NCBI GenBank assembly: GCA_030247885.1
Contig: JAPDRO010000011.1
Location: 806,001 to 870,000 of the forward strand
Source: Taxawa tesnikishii (nom. ined.)
Lineage: Eukaryota; Ascomycota; Dothideomycetes; Dothideales
Reading direction: 5' to 3'
Length of the DNA: 64,000 bases
Shown here: positions 11,507 through 21,745 of the stretch, one piece after another
How the letters are laid out: each line of letters opens with the position of its first letter
Numbering within the stretch: position 1 is the stretch's first letter
Program-made: the position numbers and the translations under genes
The notes under the pieces: model-generated
The model's input: only the letters and a program-made list of their open reading frames with translations
What the model was told of the DNA's origin: nothing
The model's database searches: none

Positions 11507-13320
11507 CTAATACTGCATGCCGCCACCACCATAGCCGCTGCCGACATTGTCGTCCAGACTGCGATAACTGCTCCCGCCTCTTCCCCTACCCCTGCCACCA
11601 CCGCCTCTACCCTGTCCTCCTCTGCCCCTGTAACCACCACCCCTCTGACCGCCCCTGCCGCCCCTATTCTGGTTGCCGCCGCGGTACCCGCCATACCCAC
11701 CCGGCCGTCTATCACCCGGTCTCTCGTCGCGCGGCGCTCTAGGCCAGTCCCTAGGCGTGGGCACACTCGATCCCGTTCCCTGTGCATGGCTGTTGTTGCC
11801 GTTACCGTTTGCCTGGCCGGAACCCGTGCTTCCGAGTGGTGGAAAATCCTCGACGTCTTCACGGGGATGCTTGCGCTGGTTTCTGCTGCTGGGGAAGGTG
11901 GCTTCCCATTCGTCTTCATTACGTCTCTCTTCTTCGACTCTCAACAACACTTTCTCGCCCACTACGGTCTCGAATTCGAAAGCTTGGTGTTCGGGCACGG
12001 GCTGCCAGTTGGTGATGCGGTTGGCATCGATCGGTTTGGCGTTGCGGCGAAGGGCGAGCACGACGGTCGGCGTGGGGTTCTCGGAGTAGTATTTCGCGTG
12101 AGCATCTACCGGCGCCACACGCGCGGCCCAGACGCGTTGTTCCAGGACGGCGAGACCGGTGACGCGCCAAGTAAGCTTGTGGCCTAGACCGCCAACCTTG
12201 TTGAGGATGCTGTAGGGAGCTGGACGAGGCGTGATCAAGACGTTGTTTGCGAGGTAGCGGACTTCATAATCCGGAGTGCCCTTGGGAAGCTCAACGAGGG
12301 TTAGAAGACGATCGGTGTCAGCTGGGGAGATGAGGTAGCCGGTGTAGAAGACGGTACGCTTGACGGCGAGAGGAATGGCGCGAAAGGATGCTGTGCCCTC
12401 GAGAATAGCAGTGTTGTGAGAGTTGATCATGCGTTGTACTTCGGCGACTTCGGTGACGGGGTCAAGAGATGTCGCTTGTTCGGGGACCTGGATGACCTCC
12501 GCATGGAACGGAGGACGCATGTTGGGATCCTCGGACCTTTGGAGGGCCAGATTCATGGAATTGAAGAAATCGCGGAAACCCTTGGTGTGCTTCGGTCTGT
12601 CCTCGTATATCCGGACCTCGCTCGCTTCGGTATACGTGAACACAAGATCCCGTAACAAGTCCTGCTTGAAGCTCATGGTCGTCGTAATCTTTTGATTGTT
12701 AGGTCCAACTGCAGGCTTGAGGCACACCATGTCGAATTCCAGCTTCTTCGCAGTAACCATACGTGTCACCAAGTCAGCGAACGCACTCTCCTTTCTGCCC
12801 GTCAGGAGCACCGTCAAGGCGTCCTTTTGCTCCATGGAAAGCTGCACGAGCTCGACGATAGCCTCGTTCCACCATCCCTCCCATGCTCTCGGCTCCTCTT
12901 TCTCTACACCTTCCCCGTAGAAGCCAGGATGTTCGCATCGTGCCACCAGCCACCATGGTGGAAGTGGTCGAGTGATTGCAGTTGGCCGAGAGTAGGACCG
13001 TTCCAGATCTGTTTGTTCGGAAGAGGGCTGGAGAAGACTACCAGTGTTGTCAGTACAAAGGAGCAGTGGTTGAGAAGGAGCAGTACAGAGAGAGATTGAA
13101 GCATTCCACAAGCAAACCTAACAACATGCACTGATTGTATGGGAACAGCCGACTTACGGGTATTATCAAAGTCGTAGATGTGGATGGCGTTTATCTGGTC
13201 GACATCCGGCAGCTGCTTCTCAATACACGACCACCTCTTCAAGCCAGTGATAGTCTGGCTAGCCATGTTCATATTGGCGGTGCTGGCCAACCTGCGAAAT
13301 GAGGAGAGCAAGAGGCGCAT
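11507..13320 (-). CDS. Swiss Army Knife RNA repair-like HAD-domain protein
   Basis: Two exons (13320-13158 and 13037-11507), about 564 aa. The first exon ends IHIYDFDNT and the second starts LFSSPLPN, giving the HAD signature DFDNTLF; this fits the fungal HAD_SAK family, predicted RNA-repair phosphoesterases. A further conserved block is ALTVLLTGRKESAFADLV. The C-terminal 100 residues are Gly/Arg-rich (GGYRGGNQNRGGRGGQRGG), typical of RNA binding. The ATG at 13320 gives MRLLLSSFRRLAS, which looks like a mitochondrial presequence; starts at 13272 or 13266 would omit it. ILASTG and EGVEKEEPRAWEGWWNE are in different frames; one more base in CCCC at 12913-12916 joins them and makes the length divisible by three. 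Confidence 0.8.
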
Positions 13321-13521
13321 TCATGTTCGGTCAAGACGGGCGGATTCGCAAGTTGAACGACTTCCAGTTTCGCGATGCCAGAATGACGCGCCAAGGCGAG
13401 GGTCGGCCCGTTGGCCTGCAGATTGCCGAAAGCCTTCCGTTGCTGAAGCCGAAAGTCTCGCATCCTTCCCATCTTCCGCTTCTGCTTCTGCGTTCTACAT
13501 GCGACTCTCTCTCTCTCTTGC

Positions 13522-14438
13522 ATGGAAGCGGCCAGCCTGGAGGATTTCAGCACACACCGCACAGCACTCATTCAAACGCTGGACAAAGGCATACAGATCG
13601 TACCAGAAGACACCACCGCCAGTAATGACGCGCCACAGGATACCTGCGTCATCTGTCTTGAGCGCATTTCCGAACGCGCCGTCGCAGTTCCTTGCAACCA
13701 CCTGAACTTCGACTTCCTCTGCCTCGTTAGTTGGCTACAAGAGAACCCATCATGTCCGCTTTGCAAGGCCAAATTGACCCACGTCGAATACGATTGGCGG
13801 TCGCCCGAAGACCACAAGACATATCAAGTCCCGGATCCCGCTACGGCGCCTCAGAAAGCATCCTCTGCTCCACCACCACCACCTACAGGAAGATGGCAAC
13901 GGCTACGCGTGCCAAGGAGGCAGAACCAACGCTTCGCACCCTACCGTCCAGCTACACCAGATAGTGCGCTCGCCCGTCGCCGTCGTGTCTACGCGCAAAG
14001 CTATACTCCGCCCACGTGGGCACAAACCGAATATCCCAATACCGCAACTTCACACCCGAAACATTCTCAACGTCGCCGCAACTCCAATCCCGCGCTCGGC
14101 GCTTCATCCGGCGCGAACTGCAAGTTTTCCCGTTCCTCTATTCTTCCGGCCATGCGAACGCGGAATTCCTGCTCGAATACGTAATCGCAATACTCAAGAG
14201 GCTCGAGCCAAAGGACAGTTCAGGCGCCGCGGAGGAGTTGATGCAGGAGTTTCTGGGGAGGGAGAATGCCCGGTTGTTTTTGCACGAGTTGGAGCAGTGG
14301 TTGAGGAGTCCTTATGAGAATCTCGAGGACTGGGATCGCCACGTGCAGTATGCGGGGGCCGATCTTGATAAGAATCAGAGGAGTGACAGGGCGGATGGAG
14401 GAGCTGAGGCTTCGAGCAGCGGCAACGCCGTTGGATGA
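13522..14438 (+). CDS. RING-finger E3 ubiquitin ligase
   Basis: A single exon of about 305 aa. Residues 41-85 are a RING domain: CVICLERISERAVAVPCNH, then FDFLCLVSWLQENPSCPLC, with paired cysteines and histidine in the expected order. The C-terminal half holds YRNFTPETF, ARRFIRRELQVFPFLY, AEFLLEYVIAILKRLE and WLRSPYENLEDWDRHVQY, a conserved tail that I recall from fungal RING ligases of unknown substrate. The two halves are in different frames. The break lies around 13988-13996, where RRRRVY should run into AKLYSAHVGTNRIS; one missing base (for example a second C in tac(c)gcgc) explains it. It is divergent from the HAD gene, about 200 bases away. Confidence 0.75.
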
Positions 14439-14732
14439 TTTACGAAGGTGTACGAAGTTATGGCTTATCTAATACCGCTGCCACGTAAGCAATGCAACAA
14501 GTAACGTGGTGCGTGTCCGACAAAACATGTCCAGATGCCAGTTCTCAAGAGGCCATCGTCATGAGGCCATCGTCATGAGGTTCCGACTGCTTGCCAAAGT
14601 GCCTCTTTACAATAGTCATATCAGGCATCAGGCAGATTTCTGTATAATGTACATGTACACCCAAAGCCCTTCCATTCTCTACCCGCGGTCGAGCTGCAGC
14701 GTCCGTATATGCCCCTGTATGAGGTTGACGGA
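14439..14732. other. Convergent intergenic region with a 14-bp duplication
   Basis: Between the 3' ends of the RING gene and Utp22. The 14-mer aggccatcgtcatg occurs twice in tandem at 14550-14577. Nothing else is recognised. Confidence 0.5.
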
Positions 14733-17700
14733 TTACCTGTTGACCTCAACCCTCTCGATCATATCACCACCCAGCCTGGCAATTTCAGCCAATATCCCCT
14801 CCTTGTTAATAACCGTATCCACGTCCCCTTCTTCTTCGCCTTTCACAGGCAGCGTTGAGTAAGCCAAGTTCACCTTCCACGTCCGCTTCCCTGTCTGGGG
14901 ACTCCAAAGACCTCCAACCGCCTTGCTCTCCCCACCACCATAGAACAGCACGAATGCCTGCCCATACAGGTTCCTTAGCTCCTGCAGGTACGCGTCGATA
15001 GGCCGGAACCCAACCAACTCCGCCCTTGCCTCATCCTGCACGACGAGATTCTTGAACTGCTGCACGCTCTTGTTCTTCTTCTTCTTCCTCCCGTCCTCGG
15101 CGAATCCGGATGAAAGGTGCAGCACGAAGTCGTAATCAGCCAACGGACTAACGAACAGACTCGCCGGCTCGAGCTGCAACGCCCGCGTCTCAGCCGCCTG
15201 CGTCGCCGCCTTCGCGAGCGCAGACATACGCCCTGCGACCACTCGCACCGGCGTGCCGTCCGTCCACGTGGTGCCCTCGGGATCCACACTCGAGGCCGCG
15301 AACACGGCGACGCGGTTCAATGCCGGATCGAGCTTGCGCCAGGCCTCGAAACGCGTGGTGATGGCCTGAACATCTGCTGGTTTCATGTCGCCTCCGAGGT
15401 CGACGATGAGCGGATCCGCGCGCCAGTCCCAGCGGCTCAGGAACGCGAGCGTGCGCAGGAAACCCGCCTGCGGGCTCGAAGGGGCCTGCCAGGGCCAAGG
15501 TTGCACGAAAGCGCGGATGGCGATGAGCTCGAGGAGCTCGGGAGCGAAGTGAGAGGCGAGCAAATGCGAAGCGAACCACTTCTTCACCAGACGGATGGTG
15601 GGGAGAGAGCGGGGTGTCTCGTGCACAGCTTCGCCACGGCCTGGGCATGAGCGGGCGTTTTGACGAAGTCTCGCTTGTAGACGGCGAGGGCGACAGCAGC
15701 GGACTCCTTGCTCCTAGGGTCGGCGCTCTTGTCTTTCAGGATGCGGTCGATGAGTGTCTGCTCGCGGTCGTGATGGATGCGGAGACGGAACGCCGAACCG
15801 TTTGCGTAGATCACGTCCAGATACGCTTGGTTGAGGATGTCGACTTCCTCGTTCTCGAGTCCGAGACGTGCTGTCACACCAGGAGCGGAACCCTGGAATA
15901 GTTCGTTCAGCTTCAACAGAAAAGCGATCTTCGTCCGCTGGATCGCCACAAGGTCATCTGGCCAGCGTCCCGAGCCTTCGAACTGGATTACCACGTCTGC
16001 TGGATTCTTCATGTGTTTCTGCATGCCAGCCATAGGAACGTCAATCGACGAGTAGCACAGCTGGGAGCTGGCCGGCAAGATTTGCCGTATTGCAAGTGGC
16101 ATCTCCTCCATGCCTCTGATATCGTTCTCCAGCGTCTTGAAGGCCTCCATGACAGGGAGGAACGACCCTGTACCGGAGTTGTGCTTGACAAAACGTGCCA
16201 AAACTTCGCCATAGAACGCCGCTGCCCCGCTCACTTCTTTGTCGAAGTGGCGCTCGAGAAGGTATGCAACGATTTGTTGAACTATTGACACCCCTCCTTC
16301 TGCGGACCAGACTAGACTCTCCAGGATACTGCCGTCTCTAAATCGTCGCAGCTCCGCCCTCTCGCCCCAAAAGCGACGGAACTCGGCAGCCTCTTTCTTG
16401 CTCTCCGCAGATGGACCATGATCTACTGCTCTGTTGATATTGGCCGGGTCGAATGTTATTGCAACCACGACCAGCCCCTTGCGACCCGCGACAGGTCTGG
16501 CCGAGCCCAAGGCCCATTGTTCGGTGGCCGGGAACTGCAGTCTGACTTCAGTGATACGATCGCCAAGACCGCGTGAGAGCACTGAATGCAGCTTGTTGTA
16601 GCGTTGCAGGAAATCCCGGTCCGCTTCGCTGGAAGGAACAAGAGCGCTTGCAGGTATCGTGGTGACGATATCACTCTTCTGCAGCAGCACGTCCTCTCGG
16701 AGGATGAAACTCGCTTCGAATTGATCGAAGAGCGCATCTCCGAGCATAAGGAGTGTCGTCCGCGCGTTCTTCCTGAGCTGCTTGTACGCCCATGGCGTAA
16801 CTTTGAACAAGACGTTGTGGTTCCGTGCTCCATCAAAAAAATCGGCTGCCCATCCTGGCTTGTGAGTTTGACCCCTTCCGCTTGCAGAACGGCAGGCTGT
16901 TTGACGAGATCCTTGACGCTCAAATACTGAAGCGTAGCCTTAAACAGTTGGTAGCTACTGTAACCGGGCGACAGCAACGGAACTCCAGATGGACCGCCAG
17001 TCTGCAACAAGACGGCCATCATAGCGGCCCACTCAAAGTTTCCGAAACCACCTTGGGCGATGTCGCCAGAGAGACCGCGCTGTCGCAGCCAGACGCGACC
17101 GAGCAGACATGCATCCTTGAAGGCTTCGCACCGCCCAGACGCGCCATGAAGCACCTTCAGGTAAGCAGTGATTTGGGTGTCGCTTTGCAAGGAGGAGTTG
17201 TAGAAGGGCGTAGCGAGTAGCTTTTGTGTCCCGTCTTCCGCTTCCGTGGGGTTTGTTGGTCGCACACAGTTCTTCGATGGCAACAACTTGTCCTTCGCAA
17301 AGACGCTTTCTGATATCGCTGGTATGATGTTGATGCGCCACTTGTGTAAGGTTCCGTTCCCAGCTTCTGGCTTCGGCGAAACAGCGAGAATGGGTTGTAA
17401 CGGATTGCCATTCAAAAGATCGAAAACCATAGTGAGGTCACCCGAGAACGAAGGCTGTATTCCTGCTGCTATGCAAGCCAGATAGTAGGCTCGCTTGTAG
17501 AAGTAGCGATGGTTCAAATAATCCTTTTCTTGAAACATGGTCGCGGGCATCGTGATTACCATGTCCACGACCAAGGACTCGCTCGTCCTCGTGGACAGCT
17601 TCAGAGGATAGCTGCCTGCGATGTTGATGTTCGCAGGTTTCGCGTATTCCAGCTTGTATTTGGCATCATGCGTAGGACGAGGTTCCGGGAACGGTACTGC

Positions 17701-18272
17701 GACCTTCGACTTCTTAATCAGATTGCGCTCGGCCTCGATGATTGGCAATGGCTCCCTTGCAGGTATCTGCTCGATAGCATTCCTCAACTTGTGCAAAGTG
17801 GCTTCTGCCAGTGCCTCTCTCTTGCCGTGCTTTGGACGGATATGATTCAACATTTCGTCCACCTGCAACTTGAACATGTTGGATTTGAACGTCCCACCCG
17901 TGTACGCTCCACCAGACGCCGTAGCAGCGTCTCCTCGCCCAGGCCGGCTTGACGCAACCTTCGGCTTTGCAGCCTGCCCATTGCTCTTTCGCGCTTTGCT
18001 TCCTGCCGCCTCGCCGCCTCCGTCCAACTCTTCCTCTGCATCTTCATCTTCGTCCTCATCGCTGGCACCCTCCTCATCCTGGTTCAAGTTGTCCAAATCA
18101 TCCAGCTCGGCATCTTCTTCGTGTGTATCCTCCATGTCATCCTCCTCTCTATTTCCAGAGTCGTCTGCATCTTCAACCTCGTCGTCGCCGGATGCGAAAG
18201 AAGCGTCGTCTGCTTCAATCTCGGGTGGTGGAGAGTGGCTAATTTTGCGCTTCTTGCTGGCCGGGGTGCCAT
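14733..18272 (-). CDS. UTP22: U3 snoRNP protein Utp22 (NRAP homologue)
   Basis: Nucleolar component of the small-subunit processome, acting with the UTP-C/Rrp7 module in 18S rRNA maturation. About 1,180 aa in one exon. The N-terminus is basic then very acidic (DEDEDEDAEEELDGGGE), followed by the nucleotidyltransferase-like NRAP domains: GSYPLKLSTR and VDMVITMPATMF early, then QITAYLKVLHGASGRCEAFKDA, VWLRQRGLSGDIAQGGFGNFEW, and SPTIRLVKKWFASHLL with WPWQAPSSPQAGFLRTLAFL near the end. Three frame breaks occur: GGGG at 18263-18266 just after the ATG (restoring MAPPASKKRKIS), A7 at 16835-16841 (restoring QPIFFDGARNHNVLFK) and GGGG at 15600-15603 (restoring CTRHPALSPTIRL). Each needs one extra base, and with all three the length is exactly divisible by three. 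Confidence 0.9.
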
Positions 18273-18685
18273 GGTCAATTTTATTCCAGTAGCAGAAGTT
18301 GAATTCACACAGACACGATAGGTAGTACGCGCTCTTGCAGACAACGAAAGTACTTTGCAAGGGATCTTCTTTCGAAGCAAAGGAAGAGCGCTGCGCAGGC
18401 CAAAGCTCGAAACTTTTCCTCGCCGATCTCATCCCGCAGCTTCGGGACGCTGTCCCGCGTGGTTTGACAGGGATCATATCGATAAGGAAACACTAGATCT
18501 AGAGTCGAGTCAAACACTAACGAACAAGGGCCCCGCCTGTCGCGCCAGAAACACAATTGCCGCTTCAAAACGATCTCTGGAAGAGTCACAGATCTGTGTC
18601 ATTAATCGCGCGTTACTCATACACACGTCTTGCTCATATATACTCCGCTACTACCTGTAGCTTTCTCCCTCCACGATCAAACACA
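18273..18685. other. Divergent promoter region between Utp22 and cystathionine gamma-synthase
   Basis: A 413-base head-to-head spacer. A TATA-like element is listed separately. No reading frame with family features is present; the open frame running upstream of the Utp22 start is a chance extension. Confidence 0.55.
18636..18642 (+). promoter_or_regulatory. TATA-like element before cystathionine gamma-synthase
   Basis: ATATATA in the context tgctcatatatactccg lies about 45 bases before the ATG at 18686, on the coding strand. Confidence 0.4.
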
Positions 18686-20724
18686 ATGCCTGGAGTCCTC
18701 GCCTTCAACGACAACCTGGGCGAGACTATCCCACCGGACACGCCACATGTACGAGTACAATTGGGCGACGAGAACGTTAGTTGACGATTCGCGCAGGCTG
18801 TCAGTGTCTCTCTACCGACATGGCGCGCAAATGTCGGCTACGAGGAGGGCGAAGAGTGGGTCGTTGGCAAGATGCAATGCGGATACCCAAGGTCGGTCAC
18901 GCGAGCATTCATACAAGAGATTATACTGAGGGGACTGGCGCCAAAGGTTCTTCATCCACAAGTCAATTCAGAGGCTCGCAGAGATCATTGTGGCCAGGTA
19001 TGGCCACACTGACGAGAAGGCCATGCTCTTTCCTACCCACTCTATAGCTACACGCTGCATCGATTTCTTCCTTAGCAGAGACCCATCCGTACCGAGAGAC
19101 CAGCTTCGCCTCGTCGAGTTCGTACCAAACCCTCAGAGAACGCAACCTGATGGCACGCAAAGGGTGCTTCCAAAACTGTCCGCGGTCTTGTACCCGAAGG
19201 AGCATTGGCCGATTGCGAAATCATACTGGCAGCATACAGGAGACGGGGTATCCAGCAGAAGGGCGGAGTTCTGTGAGAAGGCACTTTTGGAAGGGTCATT
19301 GGTGGAGAAGAACAGCATCGCGGAGGTACCACGTATGAAGAAGGGACCTAGGCGCTATCAGAGACAGGTCTCTATTGACGAAAGCAATGGTTCTACGGAC
19401 GGTCAGGATTTCTCGTCGTTCGTGGAGGAGAGATTCGGCAGAAACATGAGCGTCGCATTTGCCCGGAATGCCAAATTGGCAGTCAGACGGCGAATTACAG
19501 GATCTCTAAGCTCAGACGCGGATCTGCATGAGGCATTGGAACACCCAGAGGATTGGGAGAAGACTCGGAGCGTGGACGATTTCTCGGTGGACGATGTCTA
19601 CCTATATCCTACGGGTATGAGCGCTATATTCAACATGCACCGAACGATGAGGCTTGCAAGAGGTGAGATGAAGAGCATCATGTATGGGTGAGTTGCCATT
19701 CAGTCTCTACCATGAGGTAGGCCAGCGTTGCTGACGTGCGACAGCTTCCCATACGTGGACACGCTCAAAATCCTTGAAAAATGGGGTCCCGGCTGTCAAT
19801 TCTACGGCCACGGTTCGACAGAAGATCTGGACGATCTAGAAAGGCGTTTAGAAAGCGGCGAAAGGTATCTAGCGCTGTTCTGCGAGTTCCCCGGTAATCC
19901 GCTCCTCAAATCGCCCGACCTTCCACGCATTCGCGCACTCGCGGACAAGTACGACTTCGGCGTCGTGGTCGATGAGACGATTGGCAACTTTCTGAACGTT
20001 CACGTCCTTCCCTACGCCGATGTCGTCGTCAGCAGTCTCACCAAAATCTTCAGCGGTGACTGCAATGTTATGGGTGGCAGGTGAGAGATTCCCCAAATCC
20101 ATTGTAGGCCAGAGTCTGACTAAAATATCCATAAGCGCAATCCTCAACCCCAAAGGCCACTACTACCACGCATTAAGAAAGGTGCTGAACACTGAGTACG
20201 AGGACAACCTTTTCGAAGAGGACGCCGTGTTCGTAGAGCGCAACAGCCGGGACTTCGTCTCGCGTATCGCACGCATCAACGTCAACGCCGAGGCGATCTG
20301 CGACATCCTCCTTGCACATCCAAAGGGCAAGCACCTAATCTCCCTGCTCTCTCAAAACTAGTCCGCTGACGTCCATCCCTCTGCAGTCAAACAAGTAAAC
20401 TACCCCAAACACAGCCCCTCCCGCGCCCACTACGACGCCTGTCGTCTCCCCAACGGCGGCTACGGCGGTCTGCTTTCCTGCACATTCCACCAACTCTCCG
20501 ACGCAATCGCCTTCTACGACCACCTCGACACGGCTAAGGGCCCCAGCCTGGGCACAAATTTTACGCTCAGCTCGCCCTTCGTGCTGCTCGCGCACTATGG
20601 CGAGTTGGAGTGGGCGGCTGGGTATGGGTGCGAGATTAGCTTGGTGAGGTTTAGCGTCGGGCTGGAGGAGACGGAGAGGTTGAAGGGGATCTTCAGGAAT
20701 GCGCTGGATGCGATTCCGAAGTGA
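18686..20724 (+). CDS. Cystathionine gamma-synthase (PLP-dependent)
   Basis: Makes cystathionine from cysteine and an activated homoserine ester in the transsulfuration route to methionine. Six exons (18686-18748, 18797-18891, 18947-19687, 19745-20080, 20136-20326, 20387-20724) give an intact 587-aa protein, the usual size of the fungal enzyme. Family landmarks: the N-terminal [59 protein letters not shown] with the PLP-binding aspartate, and [17 protein letters not shown] containing the Schiff-base lysine. The C-terminus ([15 protein letters not shown] and [19 protein letters not shown]) is also family-like. The last intron (20327-20386) starts with GC rather than GT and has a ctgac branch site. 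Confidence 0.9.
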
Positions 20725-21745
20725 ACGAGTGTAACGGGTTGGTGCGCGTATGTGAATGTAGATACAGATCTGGACAACGCTTCCCACTTGTTTGACGAAT
20801 GCACGCACGGTCTCGCGATCTCGCATACAAGATCTCATAGCGTGGAAAAGGATTTCGGGAACCTCTAATGCGGTCATGTGTCCGCGAGTCTATACTCAAT
20901 TATGTCGGATCATAGTTCTCGTATGATTCCCCTTGCATTTCGCGCTCCAGGCAAAGTTAGCGCATGATCGAGTCGTCTGTTGCACCCTCATTCGCCGCCC
21001 TCGCTAGCTGGTCATCAAAGAGGTTACCAGAGCATTCTTTGCGTGGTGGAAGAAGAAGAAGAAGAAGAAGAAGAAACGGCCTCCGCAGAGTTATCAGCTA
21101 AGTTGCATGTCGTCTTTGTATGGTACGGTATATGTAGTCCTCTCCTATTTCTGAAAACCCAATGAAGGTTCTTTCCTAGCGTATGCTTTTGGGTTTGTTC
21201 ATACTCCGAATTGTCAAGCTGATCGCGGCGTAAAAGATTCCTTGTTATATCATAGATGGCGCTCGAACGTCAAGCATACGAACCGCCCGCACCAGCCCGC
21301 TCCGAAGCCTCTCAAGGTCTTGCTCTTGAGATGTGTTCTTCGATTCACTTCCACTTGCGCTAACCGGAAATGGCCACCACGCATTTGTCGCAAGCGCGTC
21401 ACGACCTGCAGCACTTCATCTTGCGTGCCTCCCCGGTATACAGGCTGACGTCCTTTAGAGGAGATCTAACACACTTTGTGTCTTGGGTGGCAAAGACAGA
21501 GTGACAATGTGTGGTCAGCGACTTTGCGTTCACTTCCCTGGAGTGTTATACTGTCCTTAGTCAAAGTGTCGTCGCGACCTTCCTCGTTCACTTCCGTAAA
21601 CCAGAAGTTTGTCTTACTTCTTTTATGCTCCATGCTCCGAGACCTGTTCCACTCAAGACGCTCACTCTCAGACAACCATACACTCTTATCCAGAACCAGA
21701 GACATAAACCACAGCCTCCCTAACTTCAGTATAACGACTTCCACA
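20725..21745. other. Intergenic region, no gene recognised
   Basis: Contains a GAA microsatellite at 21049-21075. The frame of the next gene stays open upstream to about 21476, but those 90 codons have no protein-like features and are probably 5' UTR. Confidence 0.45.
21049..21075 (+). repeat. (GAA)9 microsatellite
   Basis: Nine GAA units in non-coding sequence between the cystathionine gamma-synthase and the Cys-rich gene. Confidence 0.85.

Noticed and set aside
11456-12187. Plus-strand open frame of 243 codons
   Set aside because: It is the complement of the Gly/Arg-rich and middle part of the HAD/RNA-repair gene; its Thr/Ala/Pro-rich composition is a mirror of the RGG repeats.
15117-15650. 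Plus-strand open frame of 177 codons over Utp22
   Set aside because: Arg/Glu-rich antisense shadow of the conserved Utp22 C-terminus, with no family features.
21476-21745. N-terminal extension of the Cys-rich protein
   Set aside because: Frame is open but its sequence is unlike the acidic N-terminal part that follows, and the ATG at 21746 has a better context (ccacaATG).
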